From NCBI GenBank assembly GCA_910579335.1, contig CAJTUQ010000020.1, positions 1 through 8,115 of the forward strand: DNA of 8,115 bases. Direction: 5' to 3'. The position numbers and the translations under genes were made by a program. The stretch is from an uncultured Dorea sp. (GTDB lineage: Bacteria; Bacillota; Clostridia; Lachnospirales; Lachnospiraceae). This document shows, in pieces, positions 1 to 6,005 of this stretch (position 1 is its first letter; every line of letters starts with the position of its first letter). The notes beneath the pieces were generated by a model, which did no database searches, had not been told where the DNA came from, and saw only the letters and a program-made list of their open reading frames with translations.

Positions 1-447
1 GATGCATTTTCCATCTTCAACCAATCCTCCGTCGCCAAGGCGATGGAAAGCGTGACATCCACATTAGCGCTCCTACTCGGCGGAATCGCAGGAATATCCC
101 TGCTTGTCGGGGGAATCGGGATTATGAATATCATGCTTGTATCTGTCACTGAGCGCACAAAAGAAATCGGCATCCGCAAAGCAATCGGGGCAGGACGCGG
201 AGCCATTATGCTTCAATTCCTTATCGAGGCTCTCATAATCAGCCTTTTAGGATGTCTCTTTGGCATCGTATTTTCATGGGCGATAATATATACAATAAAT
301 GCTATCGGAAGTTCACATATTACCCTGTCCCCAGGCATTGTTCTGCTGTCAATCGTATTTTCCGCAGGCATTGGTGTTCTGTTCGGACTGTACCCGGCGA
401 ATAAAGCGGCAAAGAAAACTCCGATAGAGGCCCTCGCATATCATTGA
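1..447 (+). CDS. MacB/FtsX-type ABC transporter permease, C-terminal part (5' end outside window)
   Basis: The reading frame is open from base 1, so this is the last 148 residues of a longer membrane protein and the internal ATG at 43 is not a start. The visible part is the C-terminal FtsX-like permease domain. A first hydrophobic helix (LALLLGGIAGISLLVGGIGI) leads into NIMLVSVTERTKEIGIRKAIGA, the cytoplasmic coupling segment typical of MacB-family permeases. Two more membrane segments follow, and the end PANKAAKKTPIEALAYH is the usual family terminus. Members of this family do not move substrate through a channel; they use ATP hydrolysis to drive periplasmic or extracellular work such as export of peptides, lipoproteins or antimicrobials. 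The partner ATPase and any accessory protein would lie upstream, out of view, so the substrate cannot be named. The gene ends just before a strong hairpin shared with the convergent operon. Confidence 0.9.
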   Translation, partial: DAFSIFNQSSVAKAMESVTSTLALLLGGIAGISLLVGGIGIMNIMLVSVTERTKEIGIRKAIGAGRGAIMLQFLIEALIISLLGCLFGIVFSWAIIYTINAIGSSHITLSPGIVLLSIVFSAGIGVLFGLYPANKAAKKTPIEALAYH

Positions 448-456
448 GAACACAAA

Positions 457-494
457 CAAGCTGCTGTCCGCGTAAATGCCCGGACAGCAGCTTG
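457..494. terminator. Bidirectional intrinsic terminator between convergent genes
   Basis: CAAGCTGCTGTCCG at 457-470 and CGGACAGCAGCTTG at 481-494 are perfect reverse complements, giving a 14-bp GC-rich stem with a 10-base loop. Read on the minus strand the hairpin is followed by a U-rich run (TTTGTGTTCTC), so it fits best as the end of the minus-strand importer operon, 22 bases past its stop codon. On the plus strand it lies 9 bases after the permease stop, but the following bases (CTTATACCTATATG) are only weakly U-rich, so termination in that direction may be less efficient. Confidence 0.88.
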
Positions 495-516
495 CTTATA
501 CCTATATGTCATTTTT

Positions 517-1302
517 CTATCCCTGAGTAAACCGGGCTAAAAACTGCTTTGTCCGTTCCTCTCTCGGATTCTCAAACACTTGCCTGGGCTCTCCCTGCTC
601 TACAATCAATCCCTCATCCATAAAAATCGTATGGTCCGCCACATCTCTTGCAAATGCCATCTCATGCGTCACAATAATCATAGTTGTTTTCTGAGCCGCC
701 AGCTCTTTAATTACTCTAAGTACTTCTCCTGTCAGCTCCGGGTCAAGGGCGGATGTAGGTTCGTCAAAGCAGAGAATGTCCGGTGCCAGCGCCAGCGCCC
801 TCGCAATTGCCACCCTCTGCTGCTGGCCGCCGGATAACTGATGCGGATAACTCCCCATCCGGCTGCTTAAGCCCATCTGTGCCAGAAGTTCCTTAGCCTG
901 TGTATGTATTTCTTCGTGAATTTCTTTTTTTCTTGCTTTGTAATCCGGCTGCTCAGAAGCAAGAAGCTCCTTAGCCAGCATTACATTTTCCAGAGCCGTA
1001 TACTGCGGAAACAGATTGAAAGACTGAAACACAAGGCCAAAATGCAGCCTTTTTTTTCGGATTGCCGATTCTAACTGCGTGGAAATGTCCGCAGAATCAA
1101 ACAGTGTGTCCCCTCCCACTCTTATGATCCCTTTATCCGGGCGTTCTAAAAAATTCAGGCACCGAAGAAGCGTTGTCTTCCCGCTTCCGGAGGAACCTAT
1201 AATGGAAACCGCCTGCCCCTTTTCCAACGAAAAACTGATATCCTTTAAAACCTCCGTGCGGTTAAAAGCCTTGCATATATGTTCTACTTCTAAAATAGCC
1301 AT
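517..1302 (-). CDS. Polar amino acid ABC transporter, ATP-binding protein (GlnQ/HisP family)
   Basis: This 261-residue protein is the cytoplasmic ATPase of an amino acid importer and powers uptake through the permease encoded just upstream. All nucleotide-binding motifs are intact: Walker A GSSGSGKT at residues 36-43, Q-loop Gln93 in VFQSFNLFPQ, signature LSGGQQQR at 156-163, Walker B ILCFDEP at 176-182, and H-loop His213 in VTHE. The FNLFPQ and NPREERTKQFL segments are typical of the polar amino acid (GlnQ/HisP/ArtP) subfamily. An insertion of about 25 charged residues (about 110-135), between Q-loop and signature, is somewhat longer than in short family members. The start is supported by GGGAGG six bases upstream. 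It is the last gene of a three-gene operon, 12 bases after the permease, and is followed by the terminator hairpin. The amino acid transported is not evident from the ATPase. Confidence 0.95.
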   Translation of the reverse strand: MAILEVEHICKAFNRTEVLKDISFSLEKGQAVSIIGSSGSGKTTLLRCLNFLERPDKGIIRVGGDTLFDSADISTQLESAIRKKRLHFGLVFQSFNLFPQYTALENVMLAKELLASEQPDYKARKKEIHEEIHTQAKELLAQMGLSSRMGSYPHQLSGGQQQRVAIARALALAPDILCFDEPTSALDPELTGEVLRVIKELAAQKTTMIIVTHEMAFARDVADHTIFMDEGLIVEQGEPRQVFENPREERTKQFLARFTQG

Positions 1303-1314
1303 GTTTTCCTCCCG

Positions 1315-2001
1315 TTATCTGAAATAATTCAGCTTTTCTTCCAAACGGCTTAAAGCAACTGTCAGGATTCCGTTAAAGATAAGATAGTAAACCGCTGTAA
1401 AAAACAACGGCCAGATAGCGCCGGATATCCCGTAGGAGCCCTTCATAAATGCCTGTCCCGCCCATATAATCTCCTGCAAGGCAATAATACGGGCAAGAGA
1501 GGTATCCTTTACCAGTGTAATAATCTCATTAGACATCGGCGGTACAATACGTTTTATCATTTGAAGCAGCGTAACTTTAAAGAAAATCTGGCTCTTAGTC
1601 ATACCAAGCACCAGTCCCGCCTCCTCCTGTCCCACCGGAACTCCTTGTATGCCGCCTCTGTAAATTTCAGAAAAATAACAGGCGTAATTCAATATAAAGG
1701 ATACGGACGCCGCCAAAAACCTGCCCGATTCACCGCTTCCCCAAATGGGATTGTGCAGCACCAGTCCGGGGAAATAATAGATGATTAAAAGCTGGATCAT
1801 CAGAGGAGTCCCCCTGATAATCCAGACAACGAGCTTTGCAAAGTAACTCAGCGGCCGGAATTTTGACATAGAGCCGAACGCAATGACAAGCCCAAGCGGA
1901 AAGGCTCCGATAAGCGTCACAAAAAATAATTTTAACGTTTGCAGGAAGCCGATATTTAATGCATGGACAACTATCGGCATCTGTTCCATCATCTGTTCCA
2001 T
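1315..2001 (-). CDS. Polar amino acid ABC transporter, permease (HisM/GlnP family)
   Basis: A 228-residue inner-membrane permease with about five hydrophobic segments. Near residues 63-71 it has RGTPLMIQL, a hallmark of the polar amino acid permease family. The EAA loop that docks on the ATPase runs from about 126 to 147 (EEAGLVLGMTKSQIFFKVTL), followed by PPMSNEIITLVKDTSLARII, the family's conserved second signature. The C-terminus (RLEEKLNYFR) is also typical. Only one permease gene is present, so the channel is probably a homodimer. Several Met codons lie in the first eight residues; the first is preferred because AAGGGAA lies about seven bases upstream of it and nothing suitable precedes the later ones. 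It lies 33 bases after the binding-protein gene and 12 bases before the ATPase gene, consistent with one transcript. Confidence 0.95.
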   Translation of the reverse strand: MEQMMEQMPIVVHALNIGFLQTLKLFFVTLIGAFPLGLVIAFGSMSKFRPLSYFAKLVVWIIRGTPLMIQLLIIYYFPGLVLHNPIWGSGESGRFLAASVSFILNYACYFSEIYRGGIQGVPVGQEEAGLVLGMTKSQIFFKVTLLQMIKRIVPPMSNEIITLVKDTSLARIIALQEIIWAGQAFMKGSYGISGAIWPLFFTAVYYLIFNGILTVALSRLEEKLNYFR

Positions 2002-2034
2002 AACTGATTCCCTTATCTTAACTTTTTCTACCGT

Positions 2035-2853
2035 CTATTGTTCAATAACCGCAGCCTGTACACCATACTTCTCTGCACATTCCATCATCTTTCCGTCAGC
2101 ATAGCTGGATGCAAAAAAATCATTCAGGGATGCGGCAAGATCTGAACCCTTGCGGAAGCCCACGCCATATTCCTCGCTGTTTAATCCAACCGTATAGGTA
2201 AGATCCGCATAGCCTGTCCCTTCCCCTACCATAGCCGCCGCCATGAGAGAATCGATAACTGCCGCATCGGAAGTACCAGCAGCCACCTCCATCAACGCAT
2301 CGGACTGAGCCTTAACAGGAGTACATTCAAGATTAAGCTTGGAAAGTTCCGCCTCTCCCGCACTTCCTGCCTCCGCCGCAAAGGAAAGTTCCGCCAGACT
2401 GTCGGTATCCTGATACTTATCCGCCTTGTCGGAAGGAACGATAACGACCTGAGCATTGTTGCAGTAAGGCTTGGAACACTCCATAGAACTTGTCACCTCG
2501 TCGGTCAATGTCATTCCGTTCCACACACAATCGATAGTTTTTCCTTCTAACTCCATAATCTTATTATCCCAATCGATTTCCACGAACTCAGCCTTAACTC
2601 CGAGACTCTCGGCAAATGCTTTCGCCATGTCTGCATCAAACCCGACCCACTCTCCGCCGTCGTCCTTAAAGTCCATCGGCTCGAAATCAGTAATTCCAAC
2701 GACTAAAGTCCCTTTGTCCTTTACATAAGCCATATCACTCTCACCAGAGGCCTCTGACTTTGAATCCGACTTGGAATCAGATTCAGAACCGCCGCATGCC
2801 GTCAAGGAAAACGTCATTATTAAAGTCATCATCAATACAATTAATTTTTTCAT
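2035..2853 (-). CDS. Amino acid ABC transporter substrate-binding lipoprotein (family 3)
   Basis: This 272-residue protein starts with a lipoprotein signal peptide: Lys-Lys, a hydrophobic core, then the lipobox LTAC with Cys20 as the lipidated residue. A Ser/Asp/Lys tether (about 21-40, with SDSK repeated) holds it off the membrane. The mature part is a type-2 periplasmic-binding fold: TLVVGITDFEPMDF (49-62), GFDADMAKAFAESLG (71-85), IDCVWNGMTLTDE (107-119), SKPY (127-130) and GTSDAAVIDS (193-202). Bound ligand would be delivered to the permease and ATPase encoded next. Where most family members have an Arg that binds the ligand's alpha-carboxylate (the SLSITxxR motif), this one has Val120, so the ligand or binding mode may be unusual. 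The start is fixed by the signal peptide and by GAGGAG eight bases upstream. It is first in the operon and has its own promoter. The family call is secure; the substrate is unknown. Confidence 0.93.
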   Translation of the reverse strand: MKKLIVLMMTLIMTFSLTACGGSESDSKSDSKSEASGESDMAYVKDKGTLVVGITDFEPMDFKDDGGEWVGFDADMAKAFAESLGVKAEFVEIDWDNKIMELEGKTIDCVWNGMTLTDEVTSSMECSKPYCNNAQVVIVPSDKADKYQDTDSLAELSFAAEAGSAGEAELSKLNLECTPVKAQSDALMEVAAGTSDAAVIDSLMAAAMVGEGTGYADLTYTVGLNSEEYGVGFRKGSDLAASLNDFFASSYADGKMMECAEKYGVQAAVIEQ

Positions 2854-2898
2854 AACATAATCTCCTCAAATTTCATCTTGGTATTTTTCTACGGTACA

Positions 2899-2927
2899 AT
2901 GTTATCAATTTACCAGAATAAAGTCAA
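2899..2927 (-). promoter_or_regulatory. Sigma-A promoter of the amino acid importer operon
   Basis: On the minus strand, a -35 box TTGACT (2922-2927, five of six consensus bases) is followed after exactly 17 bases by TAACAT (2899-2904, four of six). Transcription would start near 2892, giving a leader of about 39 bases before the lipoprotein ATG. An imperfect dyad (GTAAATTGATAACATTGTAC, about seven of ten pairs) covers the -10 box and could be an operator, but it is too degenerate to assign to a regulator. Confidence 0.65.
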
Positions 2928-2995
2928 CAAGAAAATTCTGTTTTTATAAGTTACTTTATGGCGTCACACCCTTGCATCCGCTTATCCGGTTCACT

Positions 2996-3685
2996 TTATG
3001 ACATTTCCTCATCCTCAAGTATACGAAGTCCCGCCGTGCTGGTGACCGGAAGAGAAAAGGAGACCGCCCCGGCCGGCGTCTTTGTTCCCGCTTGCTCCAT
3101 AATGGCACGCATAATCGCATTTTTCTGCTCTGTGCGCACAACGATAAAAATCATCTCTTTTTCTTCTGCAAGAGAGATGCCAAGAAACTTTCTTGCATGC
3201 TCCGCACCGGTCCCTTTTGCATGGATGACCGTTCCGCCGGGCGCTTTTGCGCTTCTCGCCGCATCCATAATCGTCTCGATATATCCTGCATTTGCAATGG
3301 TGATTAATAGCTCAAACTCCGTATTCTTCAAGGTGCTCTCCTCCTCTATAACAACTTCCTGCCCGGCTGTAAGGTAATTCAGCGTTTTCTTTCCTCCGAC
3401 ACTGCTTAAGGGTATAAGAAATGCGATTCCTCTGCCGGGAATGTCTATCTTCACCTTTGTGTACAATTCTTTTTTCAGATGCTTCCATGTATCTGGCGTA
3501 ACAAATGCGAAATAGAGTGCCTTTTCCGTCGCTTCCATTCCGAGATAATCAAGGATGGCACTGCTTGCAGTTCCGGCTCCGAGAGCTGAAAAAGTAACAT
3601 GTACATGATTCTGCTTAAAAAAGGCTATAAATTTATCACGCATTCCTCTGTTTGTAATAATCCCCATCAAACTTATCTCATTCAT
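2996..3685 (-). CDS. Tandem PII-like (P-II family nitrogen regulator) signalling protein
   Basis: A soluble protein of 229 residues, about twice the length of a single PII protein (roughly 112), made of two related halves. The duplication shows in paired segments: GAGTASSAILDYLGMEATEKA in half one (about 36-56) against GKGTGAEHARKFLGISLAEEKE in half two (about 156-177), and IDIPGRGIAFLIPLSSVGG (80-98) against TKTPAGAVSFSLPVTSTAG (201-219). PII-like proteins form ferredoxin-like trimers that bind nucleotides and gate neighbouring transporters through a flexible loop. No Tyr like the uridylylated Tyr51 of GlnB is seen in the loop regions, so covalent control as in enterobacteria is unlikely. 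The gene follows the DUF1538 gene by 34 bases, probably on one transcript. The frame continues upstream to a TTG at 3706, but that codon lacks a ribosome binding site; ATG 3685 has GGAGAGG upstream. No clear terminator follows. Confidence 0.85.
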   Translation of the reverse strand: MNEISLMGIITNRGMRDKFIAFFKQNHVHVTFSALGAGTASSAILDYLGMEATEKALYFAFVTPDTWKHLKKELYTKVKIDIPGRGIAFLIPLSSVGGKKTLNYLTAGQEVVIEEESTLKNTEFELLITIANAGYIETIMDAARSAKAPGGTVIHAKGTGAEHARKFLGISLAEEKEMIFIVVRTEQKNAIMRAIMEQAGTKTPAGAVSFSLPVTSTAGLRILEDEEMS

Positions 3686-3696
3686 AAAAATATCGT

Positions 3697-3704
3697 TCCT
3701 CTCC
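3697..3704 (-). promoter_or_regulatory. Ribosome binding site that sets the PII-like gene start
   Basis: GGAGAGGA on the minus strand lies 11 bases before the ATG at 3685. It would be inside the coding sequence if the upstream TTG (3704-3706) were used, and no purine-rich site precedes that TTG. The spacing is a little long but acceptable. This supports the shorter 229-residue product. Confidence 0.6.
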
Positions 3705-3719
3705 AATTAAACAAAGCGC

Positions 3720-5252
3720 CTATAATTCTATAATATCGTCCTCTCCCAAGCCGTCAAGATAAGGCGGAAGTAAGGGATGCGCAGCTTTGCTCTTTCTGAG
3801 CCTTACCTGATAGACTGCACCTAATATCTGAATGGCAATCAGCGGAGTCATAGCTACCATAGCGATAATGCCGAATGCGTCTCTTACAATATCTCCCCCG
3901 GCGGCCTGGCAGGCGCCGATGGCAAACGGCAGCAGAAAGGTAGCAGTCATGGGACCGGAGGCCACGCCCCCCGAATCAAAAGCAATGGCCGTAAATATCT
4001 TCGGCACAAAAAAGGACAGGCACACAGCGATAATATACCCCGGTATGATAAACCAAAAAATAGACAGCCCTGTCAATACCCGGAACATGGAGAGCCCCAC
4101 CGAGACGGCTACGCCGCAGGAGAGGCTTATCCCCATCGCTTTTCCGGAAATAGCCCCGGACGTAATCTCCTCCACCTGCTCCATCAGCACATATACCGCA
4201 GGTTCCGCTTTTACTATGAAAAACCCCATCACCATGCCGATAGGAATCAGGATAAACCGATAGGGAAGGGCGGCAATTGTCTGCCCAAGAAAATTGCCCG
4301 CCGGCATGAATCCTACATTTACCCCGGTGAGAAAAAGTACAAGTCCGGCATAAGTATATGCGATGCCGATAACAATCTTCACTAATGTCTTTTTCTTAAG
4401 CTTAAGAGAAAACACCTGAAATACAGCGAAGAATACGGCAATCGGCAGCAAGGACAGCGCTATCTCCTTAAAATATGCCGGAAAGCCGCTTTTAAAACAC
4501 TGCCACAGCTCTACCGAATCCCGGATATCCGGCAGAGGTGCGGGCGTATACCCCGTTCCCTCCGGCTGATAGACAAGTCCGAGAAGCAAAACGGCAAGAA
4601 TCGGGCCGACAGAACACAGGGCAACAAGACCAAAACTGTCGTCTTCCGCATGTTTATCGCTTCGCACGGCAGCAAAACCGATACCAAGCGCCATAATAAA
4701 CGGAACCGTCATCGGCCCTGTCGTTACACCGCCGGAATCAAACGCCACCGCAAGAAAATCCTCCGGCGCAAACAACGTAAAAACAAATACAATAATGTAG
4801 AACAAAATCAGAAATACGGAAAGCGGAACAGAAAACAACATACGCACCATTGCAACGGCAAGGAAAAAACCAACGCCGCAGGCAACGGATAAAATCAATA
4901 CAGAATTTGGAATAGACGGAACCTGCTCGGCAAGCACTTGCAAATCCGGCTCCGATACTGTGATAATAAAACCTAACAGAAAACATAAAAGCAGGACGGT
5001 CCCAAGATGCATCGTATTCGCCATCTTCGTACCGACCCGCTCGCCCATCGGCGTCATAGAAAGCTCGGCTCCCAGCGTAAAAAGCATCATTCCGGCAATC
5101 AATAGTACTGCGCCAAACAAAAACAAAAGCAGAATGCTTGCAGGAACCGGCGTTATCGTAAAGCTCAGCAGTACCACGATTGCAATAATCGGTGATACTG
5201 CTTTCAGCGACTCATTTAATTTTTCAGTAAATCTGGTTCGGTAAAAATCCAT
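3720..5252 (-). CDS. Tandem DUF1538 integral membrane protein, probable ion transporter
   Basis: A 510-residue, very hydrophobic protein built from two DUF1538 repeats, about residues 20-230 and 275-485, offset by 254. Matching landmarks are AFDSGGVTTGPMT (170-182) with AFDSGGVASGPMT (424-436), SEPDLQVLAEQV (100-111) with AEPAVYVLMEQV (349-360), and FGLVALCSVGPILA (207-220) with FGIIAMVAMTPLIA (460-473). The conserved acidic and Ser/Gly/Thr motifs inside membrane segments suggest an ion or solute path. From memory of the literature, a two-gene DUF1538 pair from Halomonas (UmpAB) was reported as a Na+(Li+,K+)/H+ antiporter; here both halves are in one chain. The neighbouring PII-like gene suggests nucleotide-sensing control. 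The tail is acidic (GLGEDDIIEL). The start is supported by AAGAAAGGA about 11 bases upstream. The DUF1538 call is firm; the transport role is inferred. Confidence 0.88.
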   Translation of the reverse strand: MDFYRTRFTEKLNESLKAVSPIIAIVVLLSFTITPVPASILLLFLFGAVLLIAGMMLFTLGAELSMTPMGERVGTKMANTMHLGTVLLLCFLLGFIITVSEPDLQVLAEQVPSIPNSVLILSVACGVGFFLAVAMVRMLFSVPLSVFLILFYIIVFVFTLFAPEDFLAVAFDSGGVTTGPMTVPFIMALGIGFAAVRSDKHAEDDSFGLVALCSVGPILAVLLLGLVYQPEGTGYTPAPLPDIRDSVELWQCFKSGFPAYFKEIALSLLPIAVFFAVFQVFSLKLKKKTLVKIVIGIAYTYAGLVLFLTGVNVGFMPAGNFLGQTIAALPYRFILIPIGMVMGFFIVKAEPAVYVLMEQVEEITSGAISGKAMGISLSCGVAVSVGLSMFRVLTGLSIFWFIIPGYIIAVCLSFFVPKIFTAIAFDSGGVASGPMTATFLLPFAIGACQAAGGDIVRDAFGIIAMVAMTPLIAIQILGAVYQVRLRKSKAAHPLLPPYLDGLGEDDIIEL

Positions 5253-5269
5253 AGAGCGGATAATCCTTT

Positions 5270-5325
5270 CTTAGAAACACATGGAAACATCAGTTATACC
5301 AAACAGTTTAACATGTATCTCTAAG
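5270..5325 (-). promoter_or_regulatory. Inverted repeat (leader hairpin or operator) upstream of the DUF1538 gene
   Basis: On the minus strand, CTTAGAGATACATG (5312-5325) and CATGTGTTTCTAAG (5270-5283) are inverted repeats with 12 of 14 DNA matches. In RNA the two mismatches become G-U pairs, so all 14 positions can pair around a 28-base loop. The downstream arm touches the start of the ribosome binding site (5264-5272). No U-run follows, so it is not an ordinary terminator. As DNA, the arm centres are 42 bp apart, about four helical turns, and flank the weak promoter candidate. Confidence 0.45.
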
Positions 5326-5333
5326 GACAACAA
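5305..5333 (-). promoter_or_regulatory. Possible promoter of the DUF1538-PII operon
   Basis: On the minus strand TTGTTG (5328-5333, three of six) and TAAACT (5305-5310, four of six) are 17 bases apart. A better -10 match, TATAAC (5293-5298), lacks a -35 box at the right distance. The 90-base gap after the transporter S-component gene and the absence of a terminator leave readthrough from upstream as an alternative. Confidence 0.35.
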
Positions 5334-5342
5334 CTAAATATT

Positions 5343-5876
5343 TTATAAATGGCCCGCACCGGCAATCTGCCTGACGTCGGGGACAGCCAGCAGCACCGGA
5401 TACAAAACCAGACTGATTACGAGGCCGCTTATGCCTTGTACCAGATTGGCGGGCACGCTTGCGGCTGCGGCCGCAGTTCCATAAAGCATCGCCTCGCATA
5501 AAAAATATCCTCCGGAAACCAGCGCAGCATCCCCCAGACCTCCAAATACAACGGACGCATAACGGCCCCTCTGCGTCTTTCCCAGTTTTTTGTAAACGCT
5601 TCCTGAGACATACGCAACTGCACCCTTTATCACAAACGTAATTGGTACATAGAGGAAATATCCGCCGATAAAATCTGCCATTGCAGAGCCAATTCCCGCC
5701 GCCAGAAATCCCCATCCGGGGCCGAGAATCACTCCGGATAAAATAACAATTGCATCGCCCGGATGGATATAGCCGCCCGTTCCGGGCGTCGGAATCCGAA
5801 TAGACATCGTGGCGGCACATGCCAATGCGGCAAAAAGAGCCGCCATAACCAGTTTTTTTAGATTAAAATTCATCAT
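5343..5876 (-). CDS. ECF transporter substrate-binding (S) component
   Basis: A 177-residue membrane protein with five or six hydrophobic segments, the normal size for an S component of energy-coupling factor transporters. These bind a vitamin or similar micronutrient and associate with a shared EcfA-EcfA'-EcfT energising module. Recognisable parts are the Ala-rich first helix (MAALFAALACAAT, 11-23; such small-residue helices contact EcfT), then the PTPGTGGYIHPGDAIVILSG block (29-48), GIGSAMADFIGGYFLYVP (61-78) and TFVIKG (80-85). This pattern fits the ECF-ribofla_trS/DUF1393-like group, which holds riboflavin, pyrimidine-precursor and other specificities. No ECF ATPase or T gene is in the window, so it probably uses a module encoded elsewhere (group II). 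AGAGG serves either of two adjacent ATGs (5876 or 5873). The substrate is not determined; a lipoate ligase two genes upstream makes lipoate one guess among several. Confidence 0.88.
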   Translation of the reverse strand: MMNFNLKKLVMAALFAALACAATMSIRIPTPGTGGYIHPGDAIVILSGVILGPGWGFLAAGIGSAMADFIGGYFLYVPITFVIKGAVAYVSGSVYKKLGKTQRGRYASVVFGGLGDAALVSGGYFLCEAMLYGTAAAAASVPANLVQGISGLVISLVLYPVLLAVPDVRQIAGAGHL

Positions 5877-5917
5877 AAAGTCCTCTTTTCTTTCTTATAG
5901 CCTTTTCTTTCCCATAC

Positions 5918-5926
5918 TGTATAGCA
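5918..5926 (-). promoter_or_regulatory. Possible extended -10 promoter of the S-component gene
   Basis: The gap 5877-6005 contains, on the minus strand, TGCTATACA (5918-5926), an extended -10 pattern without a good -35 box. A small inverted repeat TTGGC-N12-GCCAA (5930-5951) lies just upstream and could be an operator. The leader would be about 35 bases, too short for a vitamin riboswitch, and no terminator for the upstream kinase gene was found. Confidence 0.28.
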
Positions 5927-6005
5927 GATTTGGCATGAATAAAAGAGCCAATAATTTCATTTCTAACCAGTCCAGTTTTCCGCGCCACGGTTTTTCCGCC
6001 GGATA

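Noticed and set aside
2958..3377. 139-codon plus-strand open frame opposite the PII-like gene
   Set aside because: It is fully antisense to a gene with clear duplicated PII-like motifs, and it has no family resemblance or upstream signal of its own.
3686..3706. TTG start extending the PII-like protein by seven residues
   Set aside because: There is no ribosome binding site before the TTG, and the extension itself contains the GGAGAGG site used by the ATG at 3685.
3832..4263. 143-codon plus-strand open frame opposite the DUF1538 gene
   Set aside because: It is antisense to the second DUF1538 repeat, and its composition (many Ala, Pro, Ile and Thr) mirrors the codons of the membrane protein. 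No ribosome binding site or domain was seen.
5308..5820. 170-codon minus-strand open frame overlapping the S-component gene in another frame
   Set aside because: It has an unusual Cys, Arg and Gly rich product with no membrane pattern, and overlaps a canonical S component almost completely.
5877..6005. Vitamin riboswitch ahead of the S-component gene
   Set aside because: I looked for TPP, FMN, THF and preQ1 hallmark sequences and found none. The leader after the candidate -10 box is only about 35 bases.
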